DNA of 64,000 nucleotides from Lutibacter agarilyticus (lineage in GTDB: Bacteria; Bacteroidota; Bacteroidia; Flavobacteriales; Flavobacteriaceae), in contig NZ_FZNT01000002.1 in assembly GCF_900188235.1 (NCBI RefSeq), positions 1 through 64,000 on the forward strand. Direction: 5' to 3'. Under the pieces are notes generated by a model that did no database searches, was not told the DNA's origin, and worked only from the letters and a program-made list of their open reading frames with translations. The stretch's first letter is position 1. Each line of letters begins with the position of its first letter. Positions 37,148-45,634 of this stretch are shown piece after piece. A program made the position numbers and the translations under genes.

Positions 37148-38913
37148 ACTATGTCCATTTTTTTCAATAAAAACGAAGCGTTCATATTTTTACAAACACC
37201 ATTTTTTAGTTGATAATCAAAATTTAGTTCGTTGTTTAAAATTTCAGCATCAAAATAATAATTTTTTATTTGAGGTAATTCTTCTTCAATTTCACACAAA
37301 CTTAAATCATGTGTCGCAATAATTCCTGTAGAATTTGAAGCCACCAACTTTTGAACAAATTTCTTTGATCCAATGGCTTTATCGGTACTATTGGTTCCTT
37401 TTAAAATTTCATCTAAAATTATAAAATAATTATCAGTTTTAATTTCATCAACAATAAATTTTAATCGCTTTAATTCAGAGAAAAAATACGATTCATCATC
37501 TGCTAAAGAATCGGTAGTTCGCATACTTGTAATTAATTTTATTGGATTGTATTCAAAACTTTCCGCACAAACCGACAAGCCCATATTAGCCATAACTATA
37601 GACAACGAAACCGTACGTAAAAAAGTACTTTTACCCGCCATATTTGCGCCTGTAATAATAAAAAATTGTTGATTCTCAATGGTAAAATTATTATCAACAC
37701 GTTGTTTTTCTTTTAACAGGGTATGCCCTAAATCTTGAGCTTTTATCACCTCTCTATTTTGGGTGATTTTTGGAAAAACATACGCGGGGTGATTGAACTG
37801 AAAATTTGCCAATGAGTTTTGCGCATCAAAAAAAGCAATTACCTGAAACCATTGTTCAACATTATATTTATAGGTTTCAATCCACTGTTCAATTTTAATA
37901 GCAATTTGAATATCACGTAAAAAAAGTCCGTTTCCAAATACGGCAATTATCACATTATTTCGTTGATCTAATGCATCTAATAATTTTGAGTATTTTTTAA
38001 AAATAAGCGATGCTTTTAGGCTATCAGTTTTAATTTCTTGCTGCTTTCTTTTTAATAGTTCTGAAGAAAAACTAGTGGTTTCAATTTCATTTAATAATTT
38101 ATGATATTGCTTAAACGTATCCTTTGCATTGCAAGCGTTTGTGTACAACTCGTTTATCTGTTTTAAATAAAATCCTGAAATACCCAAACCAATAAACAAC
38201 CAAAAAAGCAACAATACTTCAGGCAATAATTGGAATGCAACTAATAAAATAAGCGCCACTGAAATTAATGAAACCAACTTAGGTAAATAGCCTAGAAATT
38301 TAGGAAAAGCTATTGTGTAATTATGAATCCATTGTACAATATTTTTTGCTGAATGCTGCACTTTCACCAAACTTGCAATGGCCGAAAATTGTTGCCTCCA
38401 AATTGGTTGTTCGCTTAACTCTTTGATTCCTTCCTGCTTTTCTTGAATAGCATTAATAGCATTTGAAGTTAATTCTAAAAACAGCTTATTTTTACCTTCA
38501 ACCGTAACTGTTCTATTGCAATACTGAAAAAATGAACCGCGCCCAAACAAATCAATATCATAACTATACGGATGTTTTGGATCTATAAATTCACTACCAT
38601 CATCAAGCCCTAAATAATCCCGATTTAAAACTTTTAATTCGGTTTCATTTATGTGAATTACCGCTTTTGCAAAGTTCGATTTGTACACTAATTTTTCGTG
38701 CTTAAAAATTAAGAAAACAAAAAGAGCAATGCCTATTACAACACTTAAAATCATAAATAATGTATTTCCAAAAGACAGGTAAACACAAAAAATAGTTCCT
38801 AAAAATGTTAGTAAACGTGTACTGCTAGAAATGGTTAATTTCTTTTTTAGTTGCACTAATTCTTGTTCAACTAAAGTTTTTTGCTTCTTATAAAATTCTA
38901 ATGGTTGCTGCAT
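37144..38913 (-). CDS. membrane-anchored MutS-like ATPase
   Basis: Protein of 589 residues. Two hydrophobic hairpins lie at about 33-76 and 205-250. A clamp/lever-like region follows, then a MutS ABC-type ATPase domain (Walker A GANMAGKST at about 425, Walker B YFIILDEILKGTNS, then IIATHDLSL). The mismatch-reading and connector domains of MutS1 are absent. Such MutS family proteins occur in Bacteroidota, but their role is not known to me. The gene starts on the base after the moeB stop, so it is co-translated with the Moco genes. Confidence 0.82.
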   Translation of the reverse strand: MQQPLEFYKKQKTLVEQELVQLKKKLTISSSTRLLTFLGTIFCVYLSFGNTLFMILSVVIGIALFVFLIFKHEKLVYKSNFAKAVIHINETELKVLNRDYLGLDDGSEFIDPKHPYSYDIDLFGRGSFFQYCNRTVTVEGKNKLFLELTSNAINAIQEKQEGIKELSEQPIWRQQFSAIASLVKVQHSAKNIVQWIHNYTIAFPKFLGYLPKLVSLISVALILLVAFQLLPEVLLLFWLFIGLGISGFYLKQINELYTNACNAKDTFKQYHKLLNEIETTSFSSELLKRKQQEIKTDSLKASLIFKKYSKLLDALDQRNNVIIAVFGNGLFLRDIQIAIKIEQWIETYKYNVEQWFQVIAFFDAQNSLANFQFNHPAYVFPKITQNREVIKAQDLGHTLLKEKQRVDNNFTIENQQFFIITGANMAGKSTFLRTVSLSIVMANMGLSVCAESFEYNPIKLITSMRTTDSLADDESYFFSELKRLKFIVDEIKTDNYFIILDEILKGTNSTDKAIGSKKFVQKLVASNSTGIIATHDLSLCEIEEELPQIKNYYFDAEILNNELNFDYQLKNGVCKNMNASFLLKKMDIV

Positions 38914-39990
38914 TTAATAGTTTTCAATTCCTTCTGCTAAACTTAAAACATTCAGCGCTGGAAATTTATCTTTTAGTTGTTGTGTTATGTTGTAACTAGT
39001 AATTCCTTTGTTACAAACAATCACATAGTTCTTAGTGAAATCTGGATTAAAATTCTCAATATCAAATGAATGAAACGGCTTTTTTTGATGAACTTCAAAA
39101 GGAATAGGTGTATTTATATTATTTATTACACTAATTATTTCCGTTGCAGTATCGTTTAATTTTAATTTGAAATCGCCTTTTGAAATTAATAATATTGGTT
39201 TTTGAGTTGCGCAATTTAAAGCCCCATAGGTTGAATTTTTAAAAATCTCTTCAATAGCAATCGACTCGTTTTTTTTCAATTTCATTTTAAACTGCGAATT
39301 CTCCAAAGCATTGTAAATTAACAATTGATTTGTTAACAATTTGCCAGTTTTGGTGATTAATTTAATTACTTCATTCACTTGTAATAAAGCAATTAATCCT
39401 ACAATTGGGTTCATTGTTCCTGCTTCTCCACAATTAGGAATATCGGTTGCTATTTTAGGAAAAGCATCACGTAAATTACACGAATACGCTTTACTTTCAA
39501 ATACATTAAAAGTTGCTACATAACCATCAAATTTATACAACGAACCATAAACCAACGGCTTTTTAGTCAACACACAGGCATCGTTTATTAAGTACTTAAT
39601 TTGCAAATTATCTGTACCATCAACAACCACATCAAACTTAGAAACTAATTCTAAAATATTTGTTTTAGAAACTGCCTCTTCTGAAAAGGTTACGTTTGTA
39701 AAAGGTGTTTTTTTCGCTATTTCTGAAGCTAAAACTGCCGCTTTAGATTTTTCAACAGTTGCTGTATTGTAAAATACTTGTCGGTGTAAATTTGAAATTG
39801 AAATTGTATCAAAATCTACCAAATGTATATTTCCAACGCCACTCGCTGCCAAATAAATAGCCACAGGACTTCCTAAACCACCACAACCAATTACCAAAAT
39901 GTTGGCTTTTTGCAATAGTTGTTGTCCTTCTTCACCTATTTCAGATAAAGTTGTTTGGCGTTTAAAATATTCCGATTTTGATATGTTCAT
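38914..39990 (-). CDS. moeB: MoeB/ThiF-type adenylyltransferase with C-terminal rhodanese domain
   Basis: Protein of 358 residues. Residues about 1-245 are the E1-like ATP-binding domain (VIGCGGLGSPVAIYLAASG, DFDTISISNLHRQ, NCGEAGTMNPIVG) that adenylates MoaD. Residues about 265-358 are rhodanese-like with active loop CNKGITS. The paired CxxC zinc motifs of E. coli MoeB are not seen. It overlaps the DUF1835 gene by 4 bases and abuts the MutS-like gene. It probably serves MoaD; ThiS as an alternative carrier cannot be excluded. Confidence 0.9.
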   Translation of the reverse strand: MNISKSEYFKRQTTLSEIGEEGQQLLQKANILVIGCGGLGSPVAIYLAASGVGNIHLVDFDTISISNLHRQVFYNTATVEKSKAAVLASEIAKKTPFTNVTFSEEAVSKTNILELVSKFDVVVDGTDNLQIKYLINDACVLTKKPLVYGSLYKFDGYVATFNVFESKAYSCNLRDAFPKIATDIPNCGEAGTMNPIVGLIALLQVNEVIKLITKTGKLLTNQLLIYNALENSQFKMKLKKNESIAIEEIFKNSTYGALNCATQKPILLISKGDFKLKLNDTATEIISVINNINTPIPFEVHQKKPFHSFDIENFNPDFTKNYVIVCNKGITSYNITQQLKDKFPALNVLSLAEGIENY

Positions 39991-40823
39991 TCTATTGTTA
40001 GTAGCTTTTTTGCTTTAGTAGTTACAAAATATTTTGCGTCTTTTATAGTATAAAAATCCTGTAACTTTTTTAGTTCTAAAATGTATTGTACATCTCCAAA
40101 ACCATAAACTGTTTCAGTCTGTTGCCAAATCAATAATTCACGCACAATTTCGTTTTCAGTTAAAGCTTTAGAATTTATAATTTCAATTATTTTTTGCTGA
40201 ATTTCATTCAATCCGTTTTCAGTAGGAAATCGTTTTAAATGTTGATTTATTGCTGCTTGTAAATATTGAAACTTAGGATTTCTAAAATTGAAGTTTTTTA
40301 ATTTTTCAACATCATTTTCTGCATATAACTTCCAACATTCTTCTGCGAAAATTAAATTACTTTTACTTAAATTCAACCTATTTTTATATAGTTCTACAAA
40401 ATCTTTAGGCGAAAAATCAGTTAAGGCTTGCAGGTTTTCTTTCCCTTTAACTCTACCAACACAAACCAACGATAGCTTTACATCTTTTCTGAAATCTTTC
40501 AATAAATAAGAACAAGCCGCCAATAAATTTATTTGGCAAAACAAATCATATTCAAACCATAAAACCACCTCATCAAGCCCTGATATATCTTCAATCTTTA
40601 AAATTTCTTTGATTGTTTTATCGTAATATTCTAATCTATCAACACCTAACTCTTCTTTAAAATAAGTGTAGCGTTTTTTCCAAAAATCATCGCTTGCAAA
40701 ATCTGTATGCAACGCTCCTTCGCACAATAATTCTCTCCAAACGGCAATTTCTCCTTCAAGTCCAGATTCCTTCAATAATTGAACTGAACTATCGCCATTA
40801 AGTACGTGAATAATTTTACTCAT
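39987..40823 (-). CDS. DUF1835-domain protein
   Basis: Protein of 278 residues, soluble. The start MSKIIHVLNGDSSVQLLKESGLEGEIAVWRE-type region (family opening) and the central LDEVVLWFEYDLFCQINLLA pattern identify DUF1835. The C-terminal part looks like a winged-helix region (about 200-278). No catalytic motif is known. It overlaps mobA by 8 bases and moeB by 4, so it belongs firmly to the Moco operon although its role is unknown. Confidence 0.82.
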   Translation of the reverse strand: MSKIIHVLNGDSSVQLLKESGLEGEIAVWRELLCEGALHTDFASDDFWKKRYTYFKEELGVDRLEYYDKTIKEILKIEDISGLDEVVLWFEYDLFCQINLLAACSYLLKDFRKDVKLSLVCVGRVKGKENLQALTDFSPKDFVELYKNRLNLSKSNLIFAEECWKLYAENDVEKLKNFNFRNPKFQYLQAAINQHLKRFPTENGLNEIQQKIIEIINSKALTENEIVRELLIWQQTETVYGFGDVQYILELKKLQDFYTIKDAKYFVTTKAKKLLTIE

Positions 40824-41928
40824 TAATTTCTTTATATGCTGTTTTAAATTCTTCGGGTGTATTTATATTTCGAATTAAATCGTCTTCAATTTCTATAATT
40901 TCAACTTCTGAATTGATCAATACTTTACGCGGACACGAATAACCTTGAGCTAAATAATTCAACAATAATGTATAACTTTTTGGCTCCCAAATAGTGATTA
41001 AAGGCTCTGGAAATTGTTTATTTTTCCCTTTAATTGTTGTTGCAACTTTCGACGGGTTTCTATGCTTCAATAATAACTGAATTACTTCATTAGTTAAAAA
41101 AGGTAAATCGGTAGCAATTACCAACCAAGCAACATCAGGATTTTCTTGAAAAGCCGAGCAAATTGCTCCAAAAGGTCCTAGTCCAATAAATTTATCTGTG
41201 ATTTTATGCGCTGTAGAAACATCTTGTTCTTTACGAACAGAAAGATAGGTTTTCAGATTGTTTTTCTCTAATAATTCAATGGCTACATCGCGTTGACTTT
41301 TACCATAAAAATTGAGTTGCCCTTTATCAGTTCCCATTCTAATACTTTTTCCGCCAGCCAACACCAAACCTTGAATAGGTGCTATTTTTTCTTGAATTAA
41401 ATTCTCAATGTGTTTTGAAATTTTTTCAACCTCATTTATATGATAACACAGCAAGTTTTTAATTTGTGGATTGTGCGCTTCTAAAAAATCAAAATAGGTA
41501 GCATCTTCTTTTAATTTTATCACAAATTGAATATTATCTAATTGTTCTAATCGTTTTAAAACTGAAGCTTCTTTTTCAGGATCTAAAATTAAAATTTGCT
41601 TTGCTCCTTGGTAATGATTTCCGTTGATAAATACATAATCATATTGCGAAAATTTAACCCGTTGATTGAATTTATTTACTTCAGCATTTACTGAAATAGC
41701 CGCCGTTCCTTTATGATGAAACGTATAGGTTTCAACAGTTAAATCTTCACTATTTTTAGCATGAGAAGCATCAAAATAAGCTAATTTATAGTTTGATAGT
41801 TGCTCGGAAATATTTAAAACCAACTTAGAAATATTGGAACAATTTGTACCAACTATTGAAATTTCATTCGGTGCAAAATTATCGTTATCACGAAGTTTTA
41901 ATTTTGCGTGTTTTTGATGTTTACCCAT
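40816..41928 (-). CDS. mobA: molybdenum cofactor guanylyltransferase MobA with degenerate MobB-like N-terminus
   Basis: Protein of 370 residues; plain MobA is about 190-200. Residues about 185-370 are MobA (LVLAGGKSIRMGTDKG, LGPFGAICSA, ATDLPFL), which attaches GMP to Mo-molybdopterin to make the MGD cofactor needed by the molybdoenzyme nearby. Residues about 1-180 look like MobB, but the P-loop (IVGTNCSNISK) lacks the GxxxxGKS/T residues, so GTP binding is doubtful. The start overlaps the moaC stop by 8 bases. Confidence 0.88.
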   Translation of the reverse strand: MGKHQKHAKLKLRDNDNFAPNEISIVGTNCSNISKLVLNISEQLSNYKLAYFDASHAKNSEDLTVETYTFHHKGTAAISVNAEVNKFNQRVKFSQYDYVFINGNHYQGAKQILILDPEKEASVLKRLEQLDNIQFVIKLKEDATYFDFLEAHNPQIKNLLCYHINEVEKISKHIENLIQEKIAPIQGLVLAGGKSIRMGTDKGQLNFYGKSQRDVAIELLEKNNLKTYLSVRKEQDVSTAHKITDKFIGLGPFGAICSAFQENPDVAWLVIATDLPFLTNEVIQLLLKHRNPSKVATTIKGKNKQFPEPLITIWEPKSYTLLLNYLAQGYSCPRKVLINSEVEIIEIEDDLIRNINTPEEFKTAYKEINE

Positions 41929-42400
41929 TTTTAATATCGCTTTTTCCTCCTGATTTTTGGACTAATTTCACTTCTTTAATCACCATTTTTTGAGAAATGG
42001 CTTTGCACATATCGTACACGGTTAAAGCGGCAATATTTGCACCCGTTAAGGCTTCCATTTCAACACCCGTTTTCCCTTCAATAGAAACCGTACATAAAAT
42101 TTCAATGTGTTCGCTATCTGAAATTTCAATGGTAATGTCTACTCCATTAATTAGCAAAGGGTGACACATAGGAATCAACTCTGAAGTTTTCTTAACCGCC
42201 TGAATTCCTGCAATAATTGCCGTTTGAAAAACAGGACCTTTTTTAGTGTGTAATTCGTCATTATTAAAATGAGCAATTATCTCAGTCCCCAAAAACATAG
42301 TTGCTTTCGCAATTGCTTTGCGTTTGGTACTATTTTTATCACCAACGTTTACCATTTTTGGCTGATTATTTTTATTGATATGTGAAAATTTATGCTCCAT
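41921..42400 (-). CDS. moaC: cyclic pyranopterin monophosphate synthase MoaC
   Basis: Protein of 159 residues acting after MoaA in the first Moco step. Signatures are KGPVFQTAIIAGIQAVKKT, IPMCHPLLINGVDI, GKTGVEMEALTGA and the C-terminal VQKSGGKSDI. The ATG at 42400 is chosen over a TTG two codons upstream. A minus-strand TATATTTG at 42443-42436 could be the -7 element of its own promoter, without a clear -33. Confidence 0.95.
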   Translation of the reverse strand: MEHKFSHINKNNQPKMVNVGDKNSTKRKAIAKATMFLGTEIIAHFNNDELHTKKGPVFQTAIIAGIQAVKKTSELIPMCHPLLINGVDITIEISDSEHIEILCTVSIEGKTGVEMEALTGANIAALTVYDMCKAISQKMVIKEVKLVQKSGGKSDIKNG

Positions 42401-42499
42401 AAACAATGATTGCTTTGTATTTTAAAAAGCAGAATCAAATATACGTTTTTTGAATTATTTCACCTTAACTATTACTACCTAGAAAGCGATTCAAAAAAA

Positions 42500-43261
42500 T
42501 TATAAGGCATACGAAAAATAAAATCCGTAGGTTTTTTCTTTATACTGCGGAAAAAAGGAAATATTTTTTGATTTTTTAAACGGATTGAAATTTTTAAATG
42601 GCTCAAAATGATACACCAATTGCGTTACTAAAATTCCGATTCCTGCACCCATCAACACATCAGACAAGTAATGTCTATTGTTTAACATCCTAAAAACGCC
42701 TGTTGTTGCCGCAAAAGCATAACCGCTGTAGGCAAAAACAGGAGAAGTATTTTGAAATTCATTTTGTAAAACGGCAGCATTTGTAAATGCAATAGTGGAA
42801 TGCCCCGATGGAAAAGAATTACCATCAGTTGTATCTGGTCTTGTTTTAGTAATAAGGCTTTTAAGTAGTTCTGAAATTCCTGTAGAAACAACATTTGAAA
42901 TAAACAGGTATTTTGTTTGATCAAACCAATGATTTTTAGCTTTCATACCTAAAGCATCAGCTGCATACATTTGCACAATTGGCACAAACAAAATGTAATC
43001 GTCAATGGGAAATTCATAATCATTCCCAACTTTATCTCGTAAATCTGATTGCAAGTTTCGCTCAAAATCACTTCCATTTATTATTAAACCTAACCCAATT
43101 AAACTGGCAGGTACCATACTTTTTTGCAATACTGTTCTAGATTTTTTTGACTGTAAACTATCTAACGAATAATTGTTTTGTTGACTTTGAGTGGTTTGAG
43201 CGTTGAAACTCAATACATTTAAAAAGAAGCATCCTAAAAGTAATTTTGAAGCAATTTTCAT
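42500..43261 (-). CDS. PAP2-family phosphatase
   Basis: Membrane phosphatase of 253 residues with a signal peptide (cut after SFNA). The three PAP2 motifs are present: KTRPDTTDG, the central PSGHS (catalytic His), and NNRHYLSDVLMG. Substrates could be undecaprenyl diphosphate, phosphatidic acid or similar lipid phosphates. It sits between moeA and moaC on the same strand with spacers of about 80-100 bases, so it may be an unrelated insertion into the Moco gene row. Confidence 0.88.
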   Translation of the reverse strand: MKIASKLLLGCFFLNVLSFNAQTTQSQQNNYSLDSLQSKKSRTVLQKSMVPASLIGLGLIINGSDFERNLQSDLRDKVGNDYEFPIDDYILFVPIVQMYAADALGMKAKNHWFDQTKYLFISNVVSTGISELLKSLITKTRPDTTDGNSFPSGHSTIAFTNAAVLQNEFQNTSPVFAYSGYAFAATTGVFRMLNNRHYLSDVLMGAGIGILVTQLVYHFEPFKNFNPFKKSKNISFFPQYKEKTYGFYFSYAL

Positions 43262-43340
43262 TAAATAAAAGAATTAGCAATTAATTTCACAAATGTACAC
43301 TTCAAAATTGAATAAACTTAAAAAATAATCTGTTGGTAGT

Positions 43341-44558
43341 TTATCGGTACAAAATAACTGGAAAAACTTCACCTTTTGCAAAATCCGTTCTATCATCTGG
43401 TAATTCTAAAAAGGCATCAGCATCTACTAAATTAGCCAAATCTCCCGAACCTTTTCCTGCGGAAGGAGTTGCGTAAATTTTACCTTCATGTTGCGATAAC
43501 TTCACTTGTAAAAAGTAGGTTAAATTTGGTTTAAAATAAAAATCTTCAGAAAGAATTGCTTGTTGTGTATTTTCAAAATTTAAACCCACCGATTTTTGAT
43601 ACCACGGATAAAAATATTTTAAACAATTTACAAATGTTGAAACTGGGTTCCCTGGAAATGCAAAAACCGTTTTACTGCTTCGGCTTCGCTCAGCACAGAT
43701 TTTTTTTCCAAACCAAAAAGGTTTTCCCGGACGTTGTTGTACTTTATGAAATAACTTTTCAACCCCTAAATCGTCTAATACTTCAGGAATAAAATCGAAT
43801 TTACCTTTAGAAACTGCGCCACTAAAAATTAGCACATCGTACTCATTTAAAAAGGCTTCAATTTTAGTTTCTAACACTTGTTTATCATCTAAAATATGAG
43901 CGGTTTCAGCTTTTATATGCAAACGTTCTAATAAGGAAACTAAGGTATACACATTGCTTCTTCTTATTTGATGTTTTTCGGGAATTTGATCTACTTCAAC
44001 CAATTCATTTCCTGTAGAAACAATCATAACTTTTGGCTGTTTAGCAACCTTTACTTTAGATTTTCCAACTGTAGCCAACACCCCAATTTCAGCTGAAGAA
44101 ATTAGCGTATTTTTTTTTATTAAAACAGCTCCTTTAGATCTGTCTAGCCCTTTTTTATGAATGTTTTGAAAATTTCGTACAGTTTCTAAATTAACGGTAG
44201 CTTCTCCATGTTCAATTGTTAATAATTCGTATTGAATAACCACATCACAACCATCAGGCAACATTGCTCCTGTCATAGCTTCCAAACAATTATTATTGTT
44301 TTTCAAGGTTAATTGTGGACTTCCAGCAGCCTGAACACCTTCAATTTTAAACGTACGTTGTCCGCTATTAAAAGCAGCTTCAGCAATAGCAATACCATCC
44401 ATACTTACTCTGTTAAATGGAGGCAAATCGCAATCAGCAATCACATCTTCTTTTAATACGCGTCCTAAAGATTTTATAAAGTCAACCTCTTCAATTCCAA
44501 ATTCCTGAGAACTGTTTAAAATAGTTTCTAGAGCGTTTTTTACAGTAGTTAAGTTCAT
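43341..44558 (-). CDS. moeA: molybdopterin molybdenumtransferase MoeA
   Basis: Protein of 405 residues that inserts molybdate into adenylated molybdopterin. Signatures are CDLPPFNRVSMDGIA, AAGSP, EAMTGAMLPDGCDVV, STGNELVEV, FSGAVSKGKFD and FAFPGNPVSTF. Just before the last motif the protein carries an unusual ICAERSRSS insert encoded by a short palindromic repeat. MogA/MoaB, which normally adenylates molybdopterin first, is not in the window. Confidence 0.94.
   Translation of the reverse strand: MNLTTVKNALETILNSSQEFGIEEVDFIKSLGRVLKEDVIADCDLPPFNRVSMDGIAIAEAAFNSGQRTFKIEGVQAAGSPQLTLKNNNNCLEAMTGAMLPDGCDVVIQYELLTIEHGEATVNLETVRNFQNIHKKGLDRSKGAVLIKKNTLISSAEIGVLATVGKSKVKVAKQPKVMIVSTGNELVEVDQIPEKHQIRRSNVYTLVSLLERLHIKAETAHILDDKQVLETKIEAFLNEYDVLIFSGAVSKGKFDFIPEVLDDLGVEKLFHKVQQRPGKPFWFGKKICAERSRSSKTVFAFPGNPVSTFVNCLKYFYPWYQKSVGLNFENTQQAILSEDFYFKPNLTYFLQVKLSQHEGKIYATPSAGKGSGDLANLVDADAFLELPDDRTDFAKGEVFPVILYR
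43675..43698. repeat. REP-like palindromic unit inserted in frame into moeA
   Basis: The 24 bases CTGCTTCGGCTTCGCTCAGC + ACAG are much richer in G+C than moeA around them and resemble the short TTCG/CTCAG intergenic repeats seen in this window at 30051-30070 and 30148-30165. Its length is a multiple of three. On the minus strand it encodes CAERSRSS-type residues between FGKK and KTVFAFPGN, where ordinary MoeA proteins run straight through. Confidence 0.6.
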
Positions 44559-44564
44559 TTAAAT

Positions 44565-44645
44565 TAATTACGAGTTACTAATTACGAATTTTTAATTACC
44601 AAAATGATTATGAGTTCGTAATTCAAAATTGCTAATTATTAATTG
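44565..44645. repeat. AT-rich TAATTACGAATT repeats between moaA and moeA
   Basis: Units of TAATTACGA(A/G)TT and its complement occur several times in the 89-base gap, in both orientations. A related unit lies at 33131-33149. No promoter is evident; they may be remnants of intergenic repeats. Confidence 0.4.
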
Positions 44646-44647
44646 CT

Positions 44648-45634
44648 TTATCCTCCAATTGTAGACATACTTTCTGAAACATCATTTCCACGAGCAGCTT
44701 CAGCTATAAATCCGTTTTCGGGTTTATGATGTACGGTTTTTATAAATAATTCTTTCAAATCGTTATCACTTGCTCCTTTACGAATAAAGTCTCTTACATT
44801 AAAAACACCACCATCAAACAAACAGTTTTTAAACATTCCGGTTGCAGTAATCCTTATTCTATTACAATCGTTGCAAATGGTACGTGTAAAAGCAGGAATT
44901 ATTCCAAAAGTACCTTTATAGGTTGGTATTTTGAAGTTTTTAGAAGTAGATGATTTTTTAGATTGAACAGGAATTACTTCTGAATAATGCTTTTGAATAT
45001 GATTTATAATTTTTGTGTAATTCCATTCTTCATTCATTTGTCGCTGACCTTTACCGTTAAAAGGCATTTCTTCAATAAAACGAACCGCAATATTTTTATC
45101 TTTTGAAAGCTCTACAAAATCTATAATTTCATTGGTATTAAAACCAGACTGCACCACTACATTTAATTTCAAATTTAAATTACTCTGGGCTAATTTTTGA
45201 AACGTCTCAAAAACATTTTCAAAAACATCGCGTCGGGTAATTTGCGCAAATTTTTCTTTGTGCAAACTATCAATACTTAAGTTAACCGATTTAATTTTTA
45301 GCGCTTCTAACTTTTCAATATGATTAGAAATTAATGCGCCATTGGTGGTAATATTAATTTCATCTAATTGATCATTAAATGAAAGTGATTCCAAAAAATT
45401 TATAAAATCTTTTCTTACAAAAGGTTCACCACCCGTTAAACGCACTTTGTTAACTCCTAATTCAGAAAGTACTCTTGTAATTCGGTACATTTCTTTATAG
45501 GTAAGCAATTCTTGCCTGTCAACAATATTGATACCTGCAGCAGGCATGCAATATTGGCAACGCAAGTTACATCGATCTGTAACCGCTAGTCTTAAATAAG
45601 ATATTTTTCTACCAAATTTATCTGTTAACTGCAT
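44648..45634 (-). CDS. moaA: GTP 3',8-cyclase MoaA
   Basis: Radical SAM enzyme of 328 residues for the first Moco step. The SAM cluster motif is CNLRCQYC, the second cluster is near the C-terminus (CNDCNRIRITATG and a later Cys in KNCLF), and the chain ends in Gly-Gly as needed for activity. LTGGEPFVRKD is also typical. Its ATG overlaps the stop of the Crp/Fnr gene by one base, tying it to the regulator and transporter genes. Confidence 0.96.
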   Translation of the reverse strand: MQLTDKFGRKISYLRLAVTDRCNLRCQYCMPAAGINIVDRQELLTYKEMYRITRVLSELGVNKVRLTGGEPFVRKDFINFLESLSFNDQLDEINITTNGALISNHIEKLEALKIKSVNLSIDSLHKEKFAQITRRDVFENVFETFQKLAQSNLNLKLNVVVQSGFNTNEIIDFVELSKDKNIAVRFIEEMPFNGKGQRQMNEEWNYTKIINHIQKHYSEVIPVQSKKSSTSKNFKIPTYKGTFGIIPAFTRTICNDCNRIRITATGMFKNCLFDGGVFNVRDFIRKGASDNDLKELFIKTVHHKPENGFIAEAARGNDVSESMSTIGG

